In this document: in pieces, positions 24,932 to 33,600 of the stretch
How positions within the stretch are numbered: the stretch's first letter is position 1
How the letters are laid out: the number at the start of each line of letters is the position of its first letter
Assembly: GCA_035506135.1 (NCBI GenBank)
Contig: DATJPY010000121.1
Coordinates: 1 to 37,060 of the forward strand
Reading direction: 5' to 3'
DNA length: 37,060 nucleotides
Source of the DNA: DATJPY01 sp035506135
GTDB taxonomy: Bacteria; Myxococcota_A; UBA9160; PR03
Position numbers and translations under genes: made by a program
The notes under the pieces: model-generated
What the model saw: the letters and a program-made list of their open reading frames with translations, nothing else
Databases searched by the model: none
Told to the model about the DNA's origin: nothing

Positions 24932-25003
24932 GGGGGGGTTCCTTCCTTCTCGGTGCGGAGCGCGCGCATTCTAGGCGAGCGGCTACGGCTCCGCAGTCCC
25001 GGC

Positions 25004-25032
25004 TTGAAATCCCCCGCGCCGACGGGTAGAAG
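25004..25032 (+). promoter_or_regulatory. Putative promoter giving a leaderless transcript
   Basis: TTGAAA (25004-25009) and TAGAAG (25027-25032) are exactly 17 bp apart, matching the sigma70 consensus at 5/6 and 4/6. The expected start site, about 7 nt downstream, coincides with the GTG at 25040. That would explain why the gene lacks a ribosome binding site. Confidence 0.4.
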
Positions 25033-25039
25033 TGGGTGC

Positions 25040-26011
25040 GTGGACGTGGATGCGGCGCACGCGGCGTGGCTGAGCCGCCGGTCGTTCCTCAAGGCGATCG
25101 GCCTCTTGAGCGCCGCGGTTGCGTGGCCCGGGGGCTGCCGCCTGCTGTCGCCCCGGTCCGCGCCGGCGGGCACCTTCTTCACCGATGCCGAGCGCGCGAC
25201 CCTCGAGGCGCTGGTCGACCGCATCATCCCGCCGGATGCGGACCCGGGCGCAAGGCAGCTCGGCGCCGCCGCCTACATCGAGCAGCTCCTGACCGCCTTC
25301 GACGGCGACACGCCGTTCATCTTCGCGGGCGGCCCGTTCAGCAACCGCAACCCCTACCCCGACAACTCCACCGGCGCGCCGGGCACGATCTTCCCGCCGG
25401 ACGCCTTCGCGATCCCGGCGCCGCTCGGGCCGCTCCAGGACCTCTACTGGCGCGCCGAGATCCTCGGCGGGGACGCGGCGGGCCTGCCCGAGTTCCTCAC
25501 CGCGCAGCGCGGCGGGACGCTGGTCGGACTCCGCGACGTCTACCGCGCCGGGCTCGCCACCGTCGACAGCGTGGCGCAGAGCTCGAAGGGCGCGCTCTTC
25601 GCGGCGCTCGGGACCGCAGACCAGGACGCGGTGCTCGCGCAGCTCGACACGCCGGCGGTCTTCCCGGTCGATCCGATCCGCCACCAGAGCTTCATGGACA
25701 TCGTGATCGCGCACACGATCGAGGGCTGCTTCTCGGCGCCCGAGTACGGCGGCAACGCGGGAGGCGCCGGCTGGCAGATGCTCGGGATCGAAGGCGACGA
25801 CCAGCCGCTGGGCTACTCGATCTACTCGATCTCCGCGCAGGGCTACGTCGAGCGCCCGGACCACCCGATGTCGACGCCCAATCCCGACGAGATCGGCCCG
25901 AGTGGTCAGCTCGTTCCGCGCCCGCTCAGCGCGGACGGCGACTTCATCCAGAGCTCGATCCAATCCCAGACCGCAGTGCTCGAGCCGATCGGCCACGGGG
26001 CCTGCTTCTAG
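25040..26011 (+). CDS. Gluconate 2-dehydrogenase subunit 3 family protein, Tat-exported
   Basis: A 323-residue protein with a twin-arginine signal (SRRSFLKAIGLLSAAV) followed by a Cys that could be lipidated or part of the cleavage region. The mature start, TFFTDAERATLEALVDRIIPPD, is diagnostic of the small subunit of membrane gluconate and related sugar dehydrogenases. This subunit is thought to act as a chaperone and Tat carrier for the signal-less FAD subunit encoded directly downstream (TAGATG junction). At 323 residues it is longer than the usual 170-250. GTGs at 25040 and 25046 both fit; 25040 is preferred because it matches a predicted leaderless start. Confidence 0.85.
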   Translation: MDVDAAHAAWLSRRSFLKAIGLLSAAVAWPGGCRLLSPRSAPAGTFFTDAERATLEALVDRIIPPDADPGARQLGAAAYIEQLLTAFDGDTPFIFAGGPFSNRNPYPDNSTGAPGTIFPPDAFAIPAPLGPLQDLYWRAEILGGDAAGLPEFLTAQRGGTLVGLRDVYRAGLATVDSVAQSSKGALFAALGTADQDAVLAQLDTPAVFPVDPIRHQSFMDIVIAHTIEGCFSAPEYGGNAGGAGWQMLGIEGDDQPLGYSIYSISAQGYVERPDHPMSTPNPDEIGPSGQLVPRPLSADGDFIQSSIQSQTAVLEPIGHGACF

Positions 26012-27850
26012 ATGGGGCTGCGGCGCCAGAATCCGCTGATCGACGTGCTGGGCAACCGCTCGCTCGAGAGCTTCGACGTCTGCATCATCGGAAGCGGCGC
26101 GGGCGGGGGCACGGCGGCGCACGTCCTCACCGCGGCCGGCAAGAACGTGCTGGTGCTCGAGGCCGGCCCCAACCCGTATCCCCTCCTCGACGACGTCGCG
26201 TACGTGGGCCCTGCCTCGGTCCACTCGAACGACGAGCTCAAGTACGCCGTGCGGAGCTACCTCGTTCAGCAGCCCCTGCTCGAGCCACGCACCTACCGCG
26301 GCAACCCGACGGCCAAGGCGAAGATCGTCGACGACGTCAACCTGCTCCCGAAGGCGGTGGGCGGCGCCTTCCAGCACGCCGACTGCAAGACGCCGCGCTT
26401 CAACGTCGTCGACTTCCAGATCCGGAGCTCGATCGAGTCGCTGATCGGGTCGACGCCCGGGCTCGCGGTGCCGGGCTTCGGGAGCGATTCGGCCAGCGCG
26501 AACTTCGCCGACTGGCCGCTGTCCTACGCCGACCTCGAGCCGTTCTACGTCGAGGCCGAGCAGCTCTACGGCGTGCAGGGCTCGAACCCGGACGAGAATC
26601 CGTTCGCGTCGTGGCGCAGCAAGCCGTACCCGATGCCGCCGGGCGTGCCGATGTACGTGGGCCTGCTGCTCGCCGCCGGCGCCCAGCAGACGCAGCTCGC
26701 CGGCGTACCGCTGACCCCGCACGCGTATCCCGCTGCGATCACCTCGCGCTTCTACGACGGGCGCCCGCCCTGCGTCGATTGCGGCCTCTGCTCGGGCTTC
26801 GGCTGCCCGAACGACTCGAAGGGCTCACCGGCGGTGGTGACGCTGCGCAAGGCGCTGCTCACCGGCCGCTGCCAGCTCCGCTTCAACGCGCAGGCGATCG
26901 CGCTCGAGAACGACGGCGGGCACGTGCGGTCGGTGCTCTATCGGGACCGCGAGGACTGGATCTACCAGGCCACGGCTGACGCCTACGTGCTGGCCGCGAG
27001 CCCGATCGAGTCCGCGCGCATCGTGCTGCTCTCGAGCACGCCCTCGGGCGGCGTCCTCGGCAACTCCAGCGGCCAAGTCGGCTGCAACCTGATGTTCCAC
27101 CTGCAGACGCTCGTGAACGGCTTCATGCCGCAGCGCGTGCACGGCCAGCGCGGGCGCGCCGTCACGCAGGGCGTCTCCGACCTGCGCGGCGTGGAGGAGG
27201 GCGGCGAGGCGTTCCGCGTCTTCACCGACGGAGCGAGCCCGATGCTCCATCCCGGCGGGGTCATCGAGTTCGGGGCCTCGCAGGGGCTCTCGATCACCGA
27301 GGACGGCTACGTGATGGCCTTCCGGCTGCCCGCCGGAACCGGCCGCCGCTACGGCATCGGGCTCAAGAACGCCATGCGCGACGGCGCGCTGACGCAGCAC
27401 CTGATCGCGATGACGATGCAGGCCGAGGACGCGCCGCAGCTCACCAACCGCGTCGATCTCGACCCGACCGTGCGCGACGTCTTCGGGCTGCCGGTGCCGC
27501 GCATCACCTACCGCCAGCACCTCTACGAGCTCCAGACGCGCCAGTACTACATCCCGGTGATGAAGCAGATCGTCGAGAATGCCGGCGCCGAGCGCGTCTT
27601 CGTGGCGCCGTGCGACGTGCTGATGGCGGCGCCCACCTCGCGGCACGTGATGGGAACGCTGCGCATGGGGCCCGACCCTGCCACCTCGGTGGTGGACCCC
27701 GACGGCCGCTTCCACGACGTCGACAACCTGTACGCCTGCGACGGCAGCGTGTTCCCGACCTCGTCGGGCTGGAATCCGACGCTGACCATCATCGCGATGG
27801 CGCTGCGCATCGCGCACGGGATGGCGGGGACGTCGCCGGCCTCGCCGTGA
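26012..27850 (+). CDS. GMC family FAD-dependent oxidoreductase with a Cys cluster
   Basis: A 612-residue GMC oxidoreductase. The FAD motif GSGAGGG starts at Gly27. The C-terminal catalytic part has HVMGTLRMG (His545) and GWNPTLT (Asn588), with DGSVFPT in the expected place. A cluster of four cysteines, Cys254-x2-Cys257-x2-Cys260-x4-Cys265-Pro, resembles the iron-sulfur site reported in FAD-dependent glucose and fructose dehydrogenases of the subunit-3-associated type. It has no signal of its own and should leave the cell with the Tat-borne subunit. The substrate (sugar, alcohol or sterol) is unknown. The usual c-type cytochrome subunit is not encoded nearby. The ATG directly follows the stop of the previous gene. 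Confidence 0.92.
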   Translation: MGLRRQNPLIDVLGNRSLESFDVCIIGSGAGGGTAAHVLTAAGKNVLVLEAGPNPYPLLDDVAYVGPASVHSNDELKYAVRSYLVQQPLLEPRTYRGNPTAKAKIVDDVNLLPKAVGGAFQHADCKTPRFNVVDFQIRSSIESLIGSTPGLAVPGFGSDSASANFADWPLSYADLEPFYVEAEQLYGVQGSNPDENPFASWRSKPYPMPPGVPMYVGLLLAAGAQQTQLAGVPLTPHAYPAAITSRFYDGRPPCVDCGLCSGFGCPNDSKGSPAVVTLRKALLTGRCQLRFNAQAIALENDGGHVRSVLYRDREDWIYQATADAYVLAASPIESARIVLLSSTPSGGVLGNSSGQVGCNLMFHLQTLVNGFMPQRVHGQRGRAVTQGVSDLRGVEEGGEAFRVFTDGASPMLHPGGVIEFGASQGLSITEDGYVMAFRLPAGTGRRYGIGLKNAMRDGALTQHLIAMTMQAEDAPQLTNRVDLDPTVRDVFGLPVPRITYRQHLYELQTRQYYIPVMKQIVENAGAERVFVAPCDVLMAAPTSRHVMGTLRMGPDPATSVVDPDGRFHDVDNLYACDGSVFPTSSGWNPTLTIIAMALRIAHGMAGTSPASP

Positions 27851-27893
27851 CCGGCCGACGAGTCGAAGACCCCCCGCGCGCATCCTCCATCCC

Positions 27894-29054
27894 GTGGCCG
27901 CGCTGAGCACGCGAAGCCGGACGGCGCTCGACGCGATCGCCCACCGGCTCGAAGGTGCCGGCGCGAGCCTGACCATCACGGCCCCGGGTGCGCCGGCGCT
28001 GGCGATCGGATCGCGTCCCGACGCCGCGCGCGTCTCCTTTCGGGAAGCTGCCGCTCTCGAGCCACTCGTCACGGGCGACCACCTCGCGCTCGCCGAGGCC
28101 TATCTGGAAGGCCGGATCGACGTCGACGGTGACATGCGCGAGGTGATCAAGATCGTCGACGTGATCGAGCTCGACGAGTCGCCGCTCGCGCGCCTGCGGC
28201 TCCGCATCGGGCTCCTGGTGCGCGGGCGCCGTGCGATGAGCCGCGATGCGGTCGCCTTCCACTACGACCGCCCGCCGGAGTTCTTTCTGCCCTGGTTCGA
28301 ACGCTGGCGCTCGTACTCCCACGGCTTCTACCCCGTGCCGGACTGCGATCCCGCGGAGGCGCAGGCGCGCAAGCTGCAGTTCGCGGTCGATGCGCTGGGC
28401 CTCTGCCCCGGCGCGCGCGTGCTCGACATGGGCTGCGGATGGGGCTCGTTCCTCGAGTACGCGGGCATGCAGGGGGTCCGGGTCCACGGAATCACCATCT
28501 CGCGAGAGCAGCACCGCTTCGTGTCGGACCTGATCCGCGAGCGCGCCCTGCCCTGCACCGTGGAGCTCGTCGACCTCTTCGCGTACCACCCCACCGAGCC
28601 CTTCGACGGGGCCGTCTTCATGGGCACGTTCGAGCACGTCGGAGACTATCGGCGGGCCGCGCACTTCCTGCGCGAGCATCTGAGGCCCGAGGCTCGTCTC
28701 TACGCGGACTTCTGCGCGCGGCGGGACGCATTCCACGGCGGGCGCTTCCTGAAGAAGTGGATCTGGCCCGGCGCCGTCACCTACGTCGACCTGCCGTCGC
28801 TGGTGGGCGCTCTCTCGCACGCAGGCTTCGGCGTCCACGAGCTCGCCGAGGACACCCTCAGCTACGCCTTCACGGTCCGAGACTGGGCGCGCGGCCTGGA
28901 GGCCTGTCGCAAGGACCTGGCGCGCGACTTCGGCGAGGAGGTCGTGCGAGCGTTCCTCCTCTTTCTCTGGGGCTCCTACCACTTCCTCTCGAGGAACTAC
29001 ACGCAGGCCTACCACCTGGTCGCCGGGCGCGCGCCGAGACCCTGCGCGCGCTGA
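27894..29054 (+). CDS. Cyclopropane-fatty-acid-synthase-like SAM methyltransferase
   Basis: A 386-residue class I methyltransferase of the CFA/mycolic-acid cyclopropane synthase type. The SAM motif VLDMGCGWG is at residues 176-184 and the family MGTFEHVG at 243-250 keeps Glu247 (E. coli CFA Glu239). However, the Cys that in E. coli CFA helps hold the bicarbonate base (YSCGY) is His143 here (YSHGF). This could change the reaction, for example towards simple methylation of an unsaturated chain. The start at GTG 27894 lacks a clear ribosome site and is the least certain part. The last 46 bp overlap the end of the convergent lnt gene. Confidence 0.87.
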   Translation: MAALSTRSRTALDAIAHRLEGAGASLTITAPGAPALAIGSRPDAARVSFREAAALEPLVTGDHLALAEAYLEGRIDVDGDMREVIKIVDVIELDESPLARLRLRIGLLVRGRRAMSRDAVAFHYDRPPEFFLPWFERWRSYSHGFYPVPDCDPAEAQARKLQFAVDALGLCPGARVLDMGCGWGSFLEYAGMQGVRVHGITISREQHRFVSDLIRERALPCTVELVDLFAYHPTEPFDGAVFMGTFEHVGDYRRAAHFLREHLRPEARLYADFCARRDAFHGGRFLKKWIWPGAVTYVDLPSLVGALSHAGFGVHELAEDTLSYAFTVRDWARGLEACRKDLARDFGEEVVRAFLLFLWGSYHFLSRNYTQAYHLVAGRAPRPCAR

Positions 29055-30610
29055 CGACCGCGGGCGCGCCAGAGTGCGAGGGGCAACGCGGCAACGCACA
29101 CCCACGCGAAGAGGTCGCCGACCCGCGCGTACGGAGTCATCTCCGTCCGCGGTGCGATCCAGCCTCGAACGGTGGCGCGCGAGAAGGGCTCCGAGCGCGC
29201 CTGCACGCGTCCCCACGGATCGACGATCGCCGAAGGGCCGGAGGTGGAGGCGCGCACGAGGAAGCGGCGCTGCTCGATCGCGCGCACGAGCGAGATGTCG
29301 AAGAGGTGGTCCGCGAAGCGACGATCGGGGATCCAGGTGTCATTCGATGGATTGACGAGGAAGGCGGCGCCCGCGCGCACGCGGGCCGCGGCGAGCTCGG
29401 GCAACATGGCCTCGTTGCACGTGAGGACGCCGGCCTTGCCCGCGCGCGTGGGCAGCAGCTGCGGGGGACCTCCGTGCTCGAAGAAGCGCACGCGCTCGAA
29501 GTTGCGCCGGAGCAGGTCGATGCGTCGCAGCGGGAAGTACTCCGAGAACGGGACCAGGTACTGCTTGTCGTAGCGCCCCAGGATCCCGCGGGTGGGGTCG
29601 ATTGCAAAGATCGTGTTGAAGTACCGCGGGGCGTCCTGGCTTCCGCCGTTGCGCACGCCGCCTGCGACCAGCTCGCCGTCAACCGCCTGCAGCACGCGCG
29701 CGATCGCGCGTGCGTAGTCAGGCTCGTCCTCGAGCAGGAAGGTGAACGCCGCCTCCGGCCAGAAGACGATGCCGCCGGGATGCTCCGAGAGGGCGGCTCG
29801 GGTCGCCTCCAGGTACACGTCGAGGTTTCTGCCATGGAACTCGCTGCGCCAGCGCGTGCCGAGACTGACGTTGCCCTGCACGATCACGGCGCCGACGGCA
29901 TCCGCCTCGGGCGCGGCCTCGATTCCAGGGGCAGCGCGCAGCACGAGGTAGCCGTAGAGCAGGGCCGCGAGGGCGGGCAGGACGCCGAGGAACGCTCCCT
30001 CGGCGGCGCGTCTGGCTGCGGCGGCATCGCGACACCCGCGCAGCATCAGCGCGAGCTCGGCCAGGCCTGTGTTCGCAGCCGCGACGGCAAAGCCGAGTCC
30101 GTAGATGCCGGTCGCGGCGACGGTCTGTACCAGCGGATCGAGGCCCACCTGCGAATACCCGAGGAGCCCCCATGGATCGGCGACGAAGGCGAGCTCGGTG
30201 AGGAGGCGGCCGCGACCAAACTCCGCGGCGCACCATGCCGCTCCGGCAGCCCACGGAAGCCAGCGCGGGTCGAGGCGGCCTGCGAGCACGCGATAGGCCG
30301 CCGCGAAGGCCACGTAGAAGACGGCGGCCGCCGCGGTCGTCACTCCGAAGAAGAACGCGTAGCCGAGCGCGCGCGGCTGCAGGAAGTAGTTGGCGACGGC
30401 GTCGGGCATCCACGACCCCACCATCCAGGCCGCGAGCAGGGTCCAGCCCCAGCTGAGAAGCAGCGCACTTCGCAGGGTCGCGCCGTGCAAGACCGCGAGC
30501 CACGGCGCGAGAGACACCCAGATCAGCAGCTTCAGGCTCGCCGGAGGGAACGCGAGACCCGTCGCCATCGCCGACAGGGCGACCAGCACGACGCGCAGGA
30601 GCGGCGCCAT
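29009..30610 (-). CDS. lnt: Apolipoprotein N-acyltransferase
   Basis: A 533-residue integral membrane protein with about eight hydrophobic helices around a periplasmic nitrilase domain. The Glu-Lys-Cys triad is intact: Glu286 (VFWPEAAF), Lys349 (GRYDKQYLVPFSEYFPLR) and Cys398 (GVLTCNEAMLPE), matching E. coli Glu267, Lys335 and Cys387. It adds the third acyl chain to the N-terminal Cys of lipoproteins, using a membrane phospholipid donor. The ATG at 30610 lies 8 nt after the cyclase stop, making it the last gene of a three-gene minus-strand operon. The 3' end overlaps the convergent CFA-like gene by 46 bp. Confidence 0.95.
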   Translation of the reverse strand: MAPLLRVVLVALSAMATGLAFPPASLKLLIWVSLAPWLAVLHGATLRSALLLSWGWTLLAAWMVGSWMPDAVANYFLQPRALGYAFFFGVTTAAAAVFYVAFAAAYRVLAGRLDPRWLPWAAGAAWCAAEFGRGRLLTELAFVADPWGLLGYSQVGLDPLVQTVAATGIYGLGFAVAAANTGLAELALMLRGCRDAAAARRAAEGAFLGVLPALAALLYGYLVLRAAPGIEAAPEADAVGAVIVQGNVSLGTRWRSEFHGRNLDVYLEATRAALSEHPGGIVFWPEAAFTFLLEDEPDYARAIARVLQAVDGELVAGGVRNGGSQDAPRYFNTIFAIDPTRGILGRYDKQYLVPFSEYFPLRRIDLLRRNFERVRFFEHGGPPQLLPTRAGKAGVLTCNEAMLPELAAARVRAGAAFLVNPSNDTWIPDRRFADHLFDISLVRAIEQRRFLVRASTSGPSAIVDPWGRVQARSEPFSRATVRGWIAPRTEMTPYARVGDLFAWVCVAALPLALWRARGRQRAQGLGARPATRW

Positions 30611-30618
30611 CCAGCCGT

Positions 30619-33600
30619 TCAGCCCGGTTCCACGGTGCGGCGCTCCGCATCGAGGCCGAGCGCCTCGAACGTCTCCCGGGCGCGGTCGAACGACTCCTTC
30701 GAGCCGAAGCGGCGCCCGATCTCGCCCTGCGTGCGGGCCTCCTCGGCTCGCATGCCGAGGCGCTCGGCCCACGCGAGGCTCTCGCCGAATCGCCGCCTCG
30801 CCTCTCGCCTGCGACCGCGCAGCCAGGCGTGGACGGCGGCCGTGCGCAGCACCTCCGGACGGCGCCAGGCGACCTTGCCGGCAATGCGCAGCGCAGGGCG
30901 CTCGCTCTCGAGCGCCCCGCCTCCCGACGCGCCCGCTGCTTCGAGGTGCTGGACGTCGGCGAGGTGCCGCGCGCGCAGGTAGTTCGACAGGTGATAGGGG
31001 AGGATGCGCTGCGCTTCACCGATCAGCCTCTGCGCGCGCGTCAAGGTCGCCTCGGCACCGACGGGATCTCCATCGAGACACTGCGCGGCGGCGCGCTGTC
31101 CGAGCGCCGAGACCTTGAAGGGCACCTCGGCGTGCTCGTCGGCATAGTGGTCGAAGCCTGCGATCGCCGCACCGATCTCGCGGCGCTCGAGGTGCAACGC
31201 GGCCTGCAGGAACTGCCCGGCCGAGGCGGCGAGACCGTGCTGGTACTCCTCCGCGATGGCGGCCAGGGCCTTGATGCGCTCGCGAGCGCCGCCGAAGTCG
31301 CCCCGGTGGATGCAGCGCAGCCCCTCGAGGTTGAGGACGTTGGTCACCTCCCAGAGCCGGCCGTAGCGGAGACCCTCCTGCAGCAGCTGCTCGTCGACCC
31401 GGTGTGCATCGCTCCAGTCGCCCGCGAGCATGTGGTGCACGAAGTTCATCGCGCGGTACACGAGGAGCTCGCCCACGTCGTGCGACCGGACCAGGCGGCG
31501 CGCACGGGCGAGGCAGCGGCGCCCGATCGCGAACGAGACGCCGCTGTAGGAGAAGATCCCGATCGCGCCGGCGTAGATCCCGCCCGCCCCGGGAATGGTG
31601 CGCGCTTCGATGCGGTCGAGGCGCGCGAGCGCGCCCACGTTGTCGAAGACGAAGCGCATCGGCGACGTCGTCGTCTGGGCCTGGGCGCGCTGCCAGAGCA
31701 CCCCGATCACCTCCCGGTCGACCTCGGTGGCCGAGCGCCGCAGGGCACCGGGCAGGGGCAGGTAGAGACCGACGAGCAGACTCGCCAGGCTGCGCGCGAA
31801 GCCGAGAGCTCGGCCGCCCTCGCTGCGCGGAGGCGGCTCGCCGAGGTGCTCGAGCGCCCGGTCGTAGTGCTCGACCGCCTCGAGAAAGCGGCCGCGGTTC
31901 GAGAGGGCGAGCCCGACGTTGCGCTCGAGCAGGGCCTTCTTCTTCGGATCGCCGGCGTCACCGTGGAGCTCGAAGTAGAGCTTCGAAGCCTCTTCGAAGA
32001 AGTGCAGCGCTTCTCCGCTCGCGGCAGCCCGTGCAGCCTCTTCGCCGGCCCGGAACAGGAACTCCTCGGCGCGCTCCGTCTCGAGTCCCATGCTGAAGTG
32101 ATAGGCGAGCATGCCTGTCCAGCCCGGCGCGTCGGGTGGCAGCCTCTCCTCGACGGCGCGCGCCACCTGGCGATGCAGCTCCTGGCGCCGCGTTTCCAGC
32201 AGCGCTCCGTAGGTGACCTCTTGGATCAGGGGGTGCTTGAATGCCCATCGGGCGCCGCGCGCCTCGTCCCACGGCACGATGAACTCGGCGGCCTCGAGGC
32301 CGCGCAGCTCGCTCGCGAGGTCCGCCGCGTCGCCGACCACGGCCGCGAGCACTCTCTCGTCGAAGGAGCGTCCGACCACGGAGGCGATCTGGAGCAAGCC
32401 GCGGCGCCGCAACGGCTGGCGGTCGACGCGCGCCTGGACGACCTCGTGCACGCTGTCCGGAATCACGACCGAGGCGATGTGCTCGGTGGCGCGGAGCTTT
32501 CCGTTGCGCCGCTCGACGACGCCTGCGTCGACGAAGGATCGCACCACCTCCTCGATGAAGAAGGGATTGCCGTGCGCCTTCTCCTCGATCGAGGCGCGCG
32601 TGGCGTGCGGGAGCCCGTCGGTCTCGAAGACGTTGTTGACGAACTGGCGCGCAGCGGCGCGCGAGAGCGGGCCGAGGCGCAGCTCGATGGCGTCGACGCC
32701 GGCTGCGGCTCGCGCTGCCGCGGCGACGCGATCCGAGCTGGCCGCAAAGCCGGGCCGGCTCACGTTGACGAACAGGATGCGGTGCTGGGCGGCGAGCGGC
32801 AGCAGCGAGATCAGCAGCTCGATCGACGAGCCATCCGCCCAGTGGAGGTCATCCATCACGACGACCGCGGGGCCTGCTGCGTTGGCGCGCACCAGCAGCT
32901 GCGTGACGGCGCGGCGGATCAACTTCTCGAGAGCATCGCCCTGGATGCCGCCGAAGCGATCGCCCTCGGCCTCGAGTCCGCCGAGGCCGAGCAGGCTGCC
33001 CAGCAGCGTGGCCGTGTCCCCTGCGACCTCGGAGAAGAGCTTGGCGACGGCGGCCTCGAGCTTCGCGCGCGCCGCGTCAGAATCACCCAGCTCCGCGATT
33101 CCCGCCCACGACCGCAGCAGATGCGCGAAGGGATGGAAGGCGAGCCGACTGCCGGTCGAGATCGACCGGCCGGTGAACCAGCTCACGCCCTCGGCCTCGG
33201 GACAACGCGAAAGCTCCTCGATGAGGCGCGACTTGCCGAGGCCGGCTTCGGCGACGAGCGACACCACGGCGCCCCGTCCCTCGTGTAGCGCGGCGAGGCG
33301 CTCGCGCAGCGTCGTGAGCTCGACCTCGCGCCCGACCAGCTCGGAATGGACGTGGCGCTCCGAGCCGATCCGCTCGCGGTGCAGGACGACGGCTTCGGAG
33401 AGCAGCTCGAAGGCCTCCGTAGCCAGACCGACGCCGCCCAGTCGATGCACTTCGACAGGACGGAAGGCGAAGACTCCGCGCACGAGGCGATGCGTGTCCG
33501 CGCCGACGACGACCTGGCCGGCCTGGGCGAGGTCCGTGAGCTGCTGCGCCAGGTCGACCGGCTCTCCCATCACGGCGAACTCGCGCAGCAGCGGGCCGCT

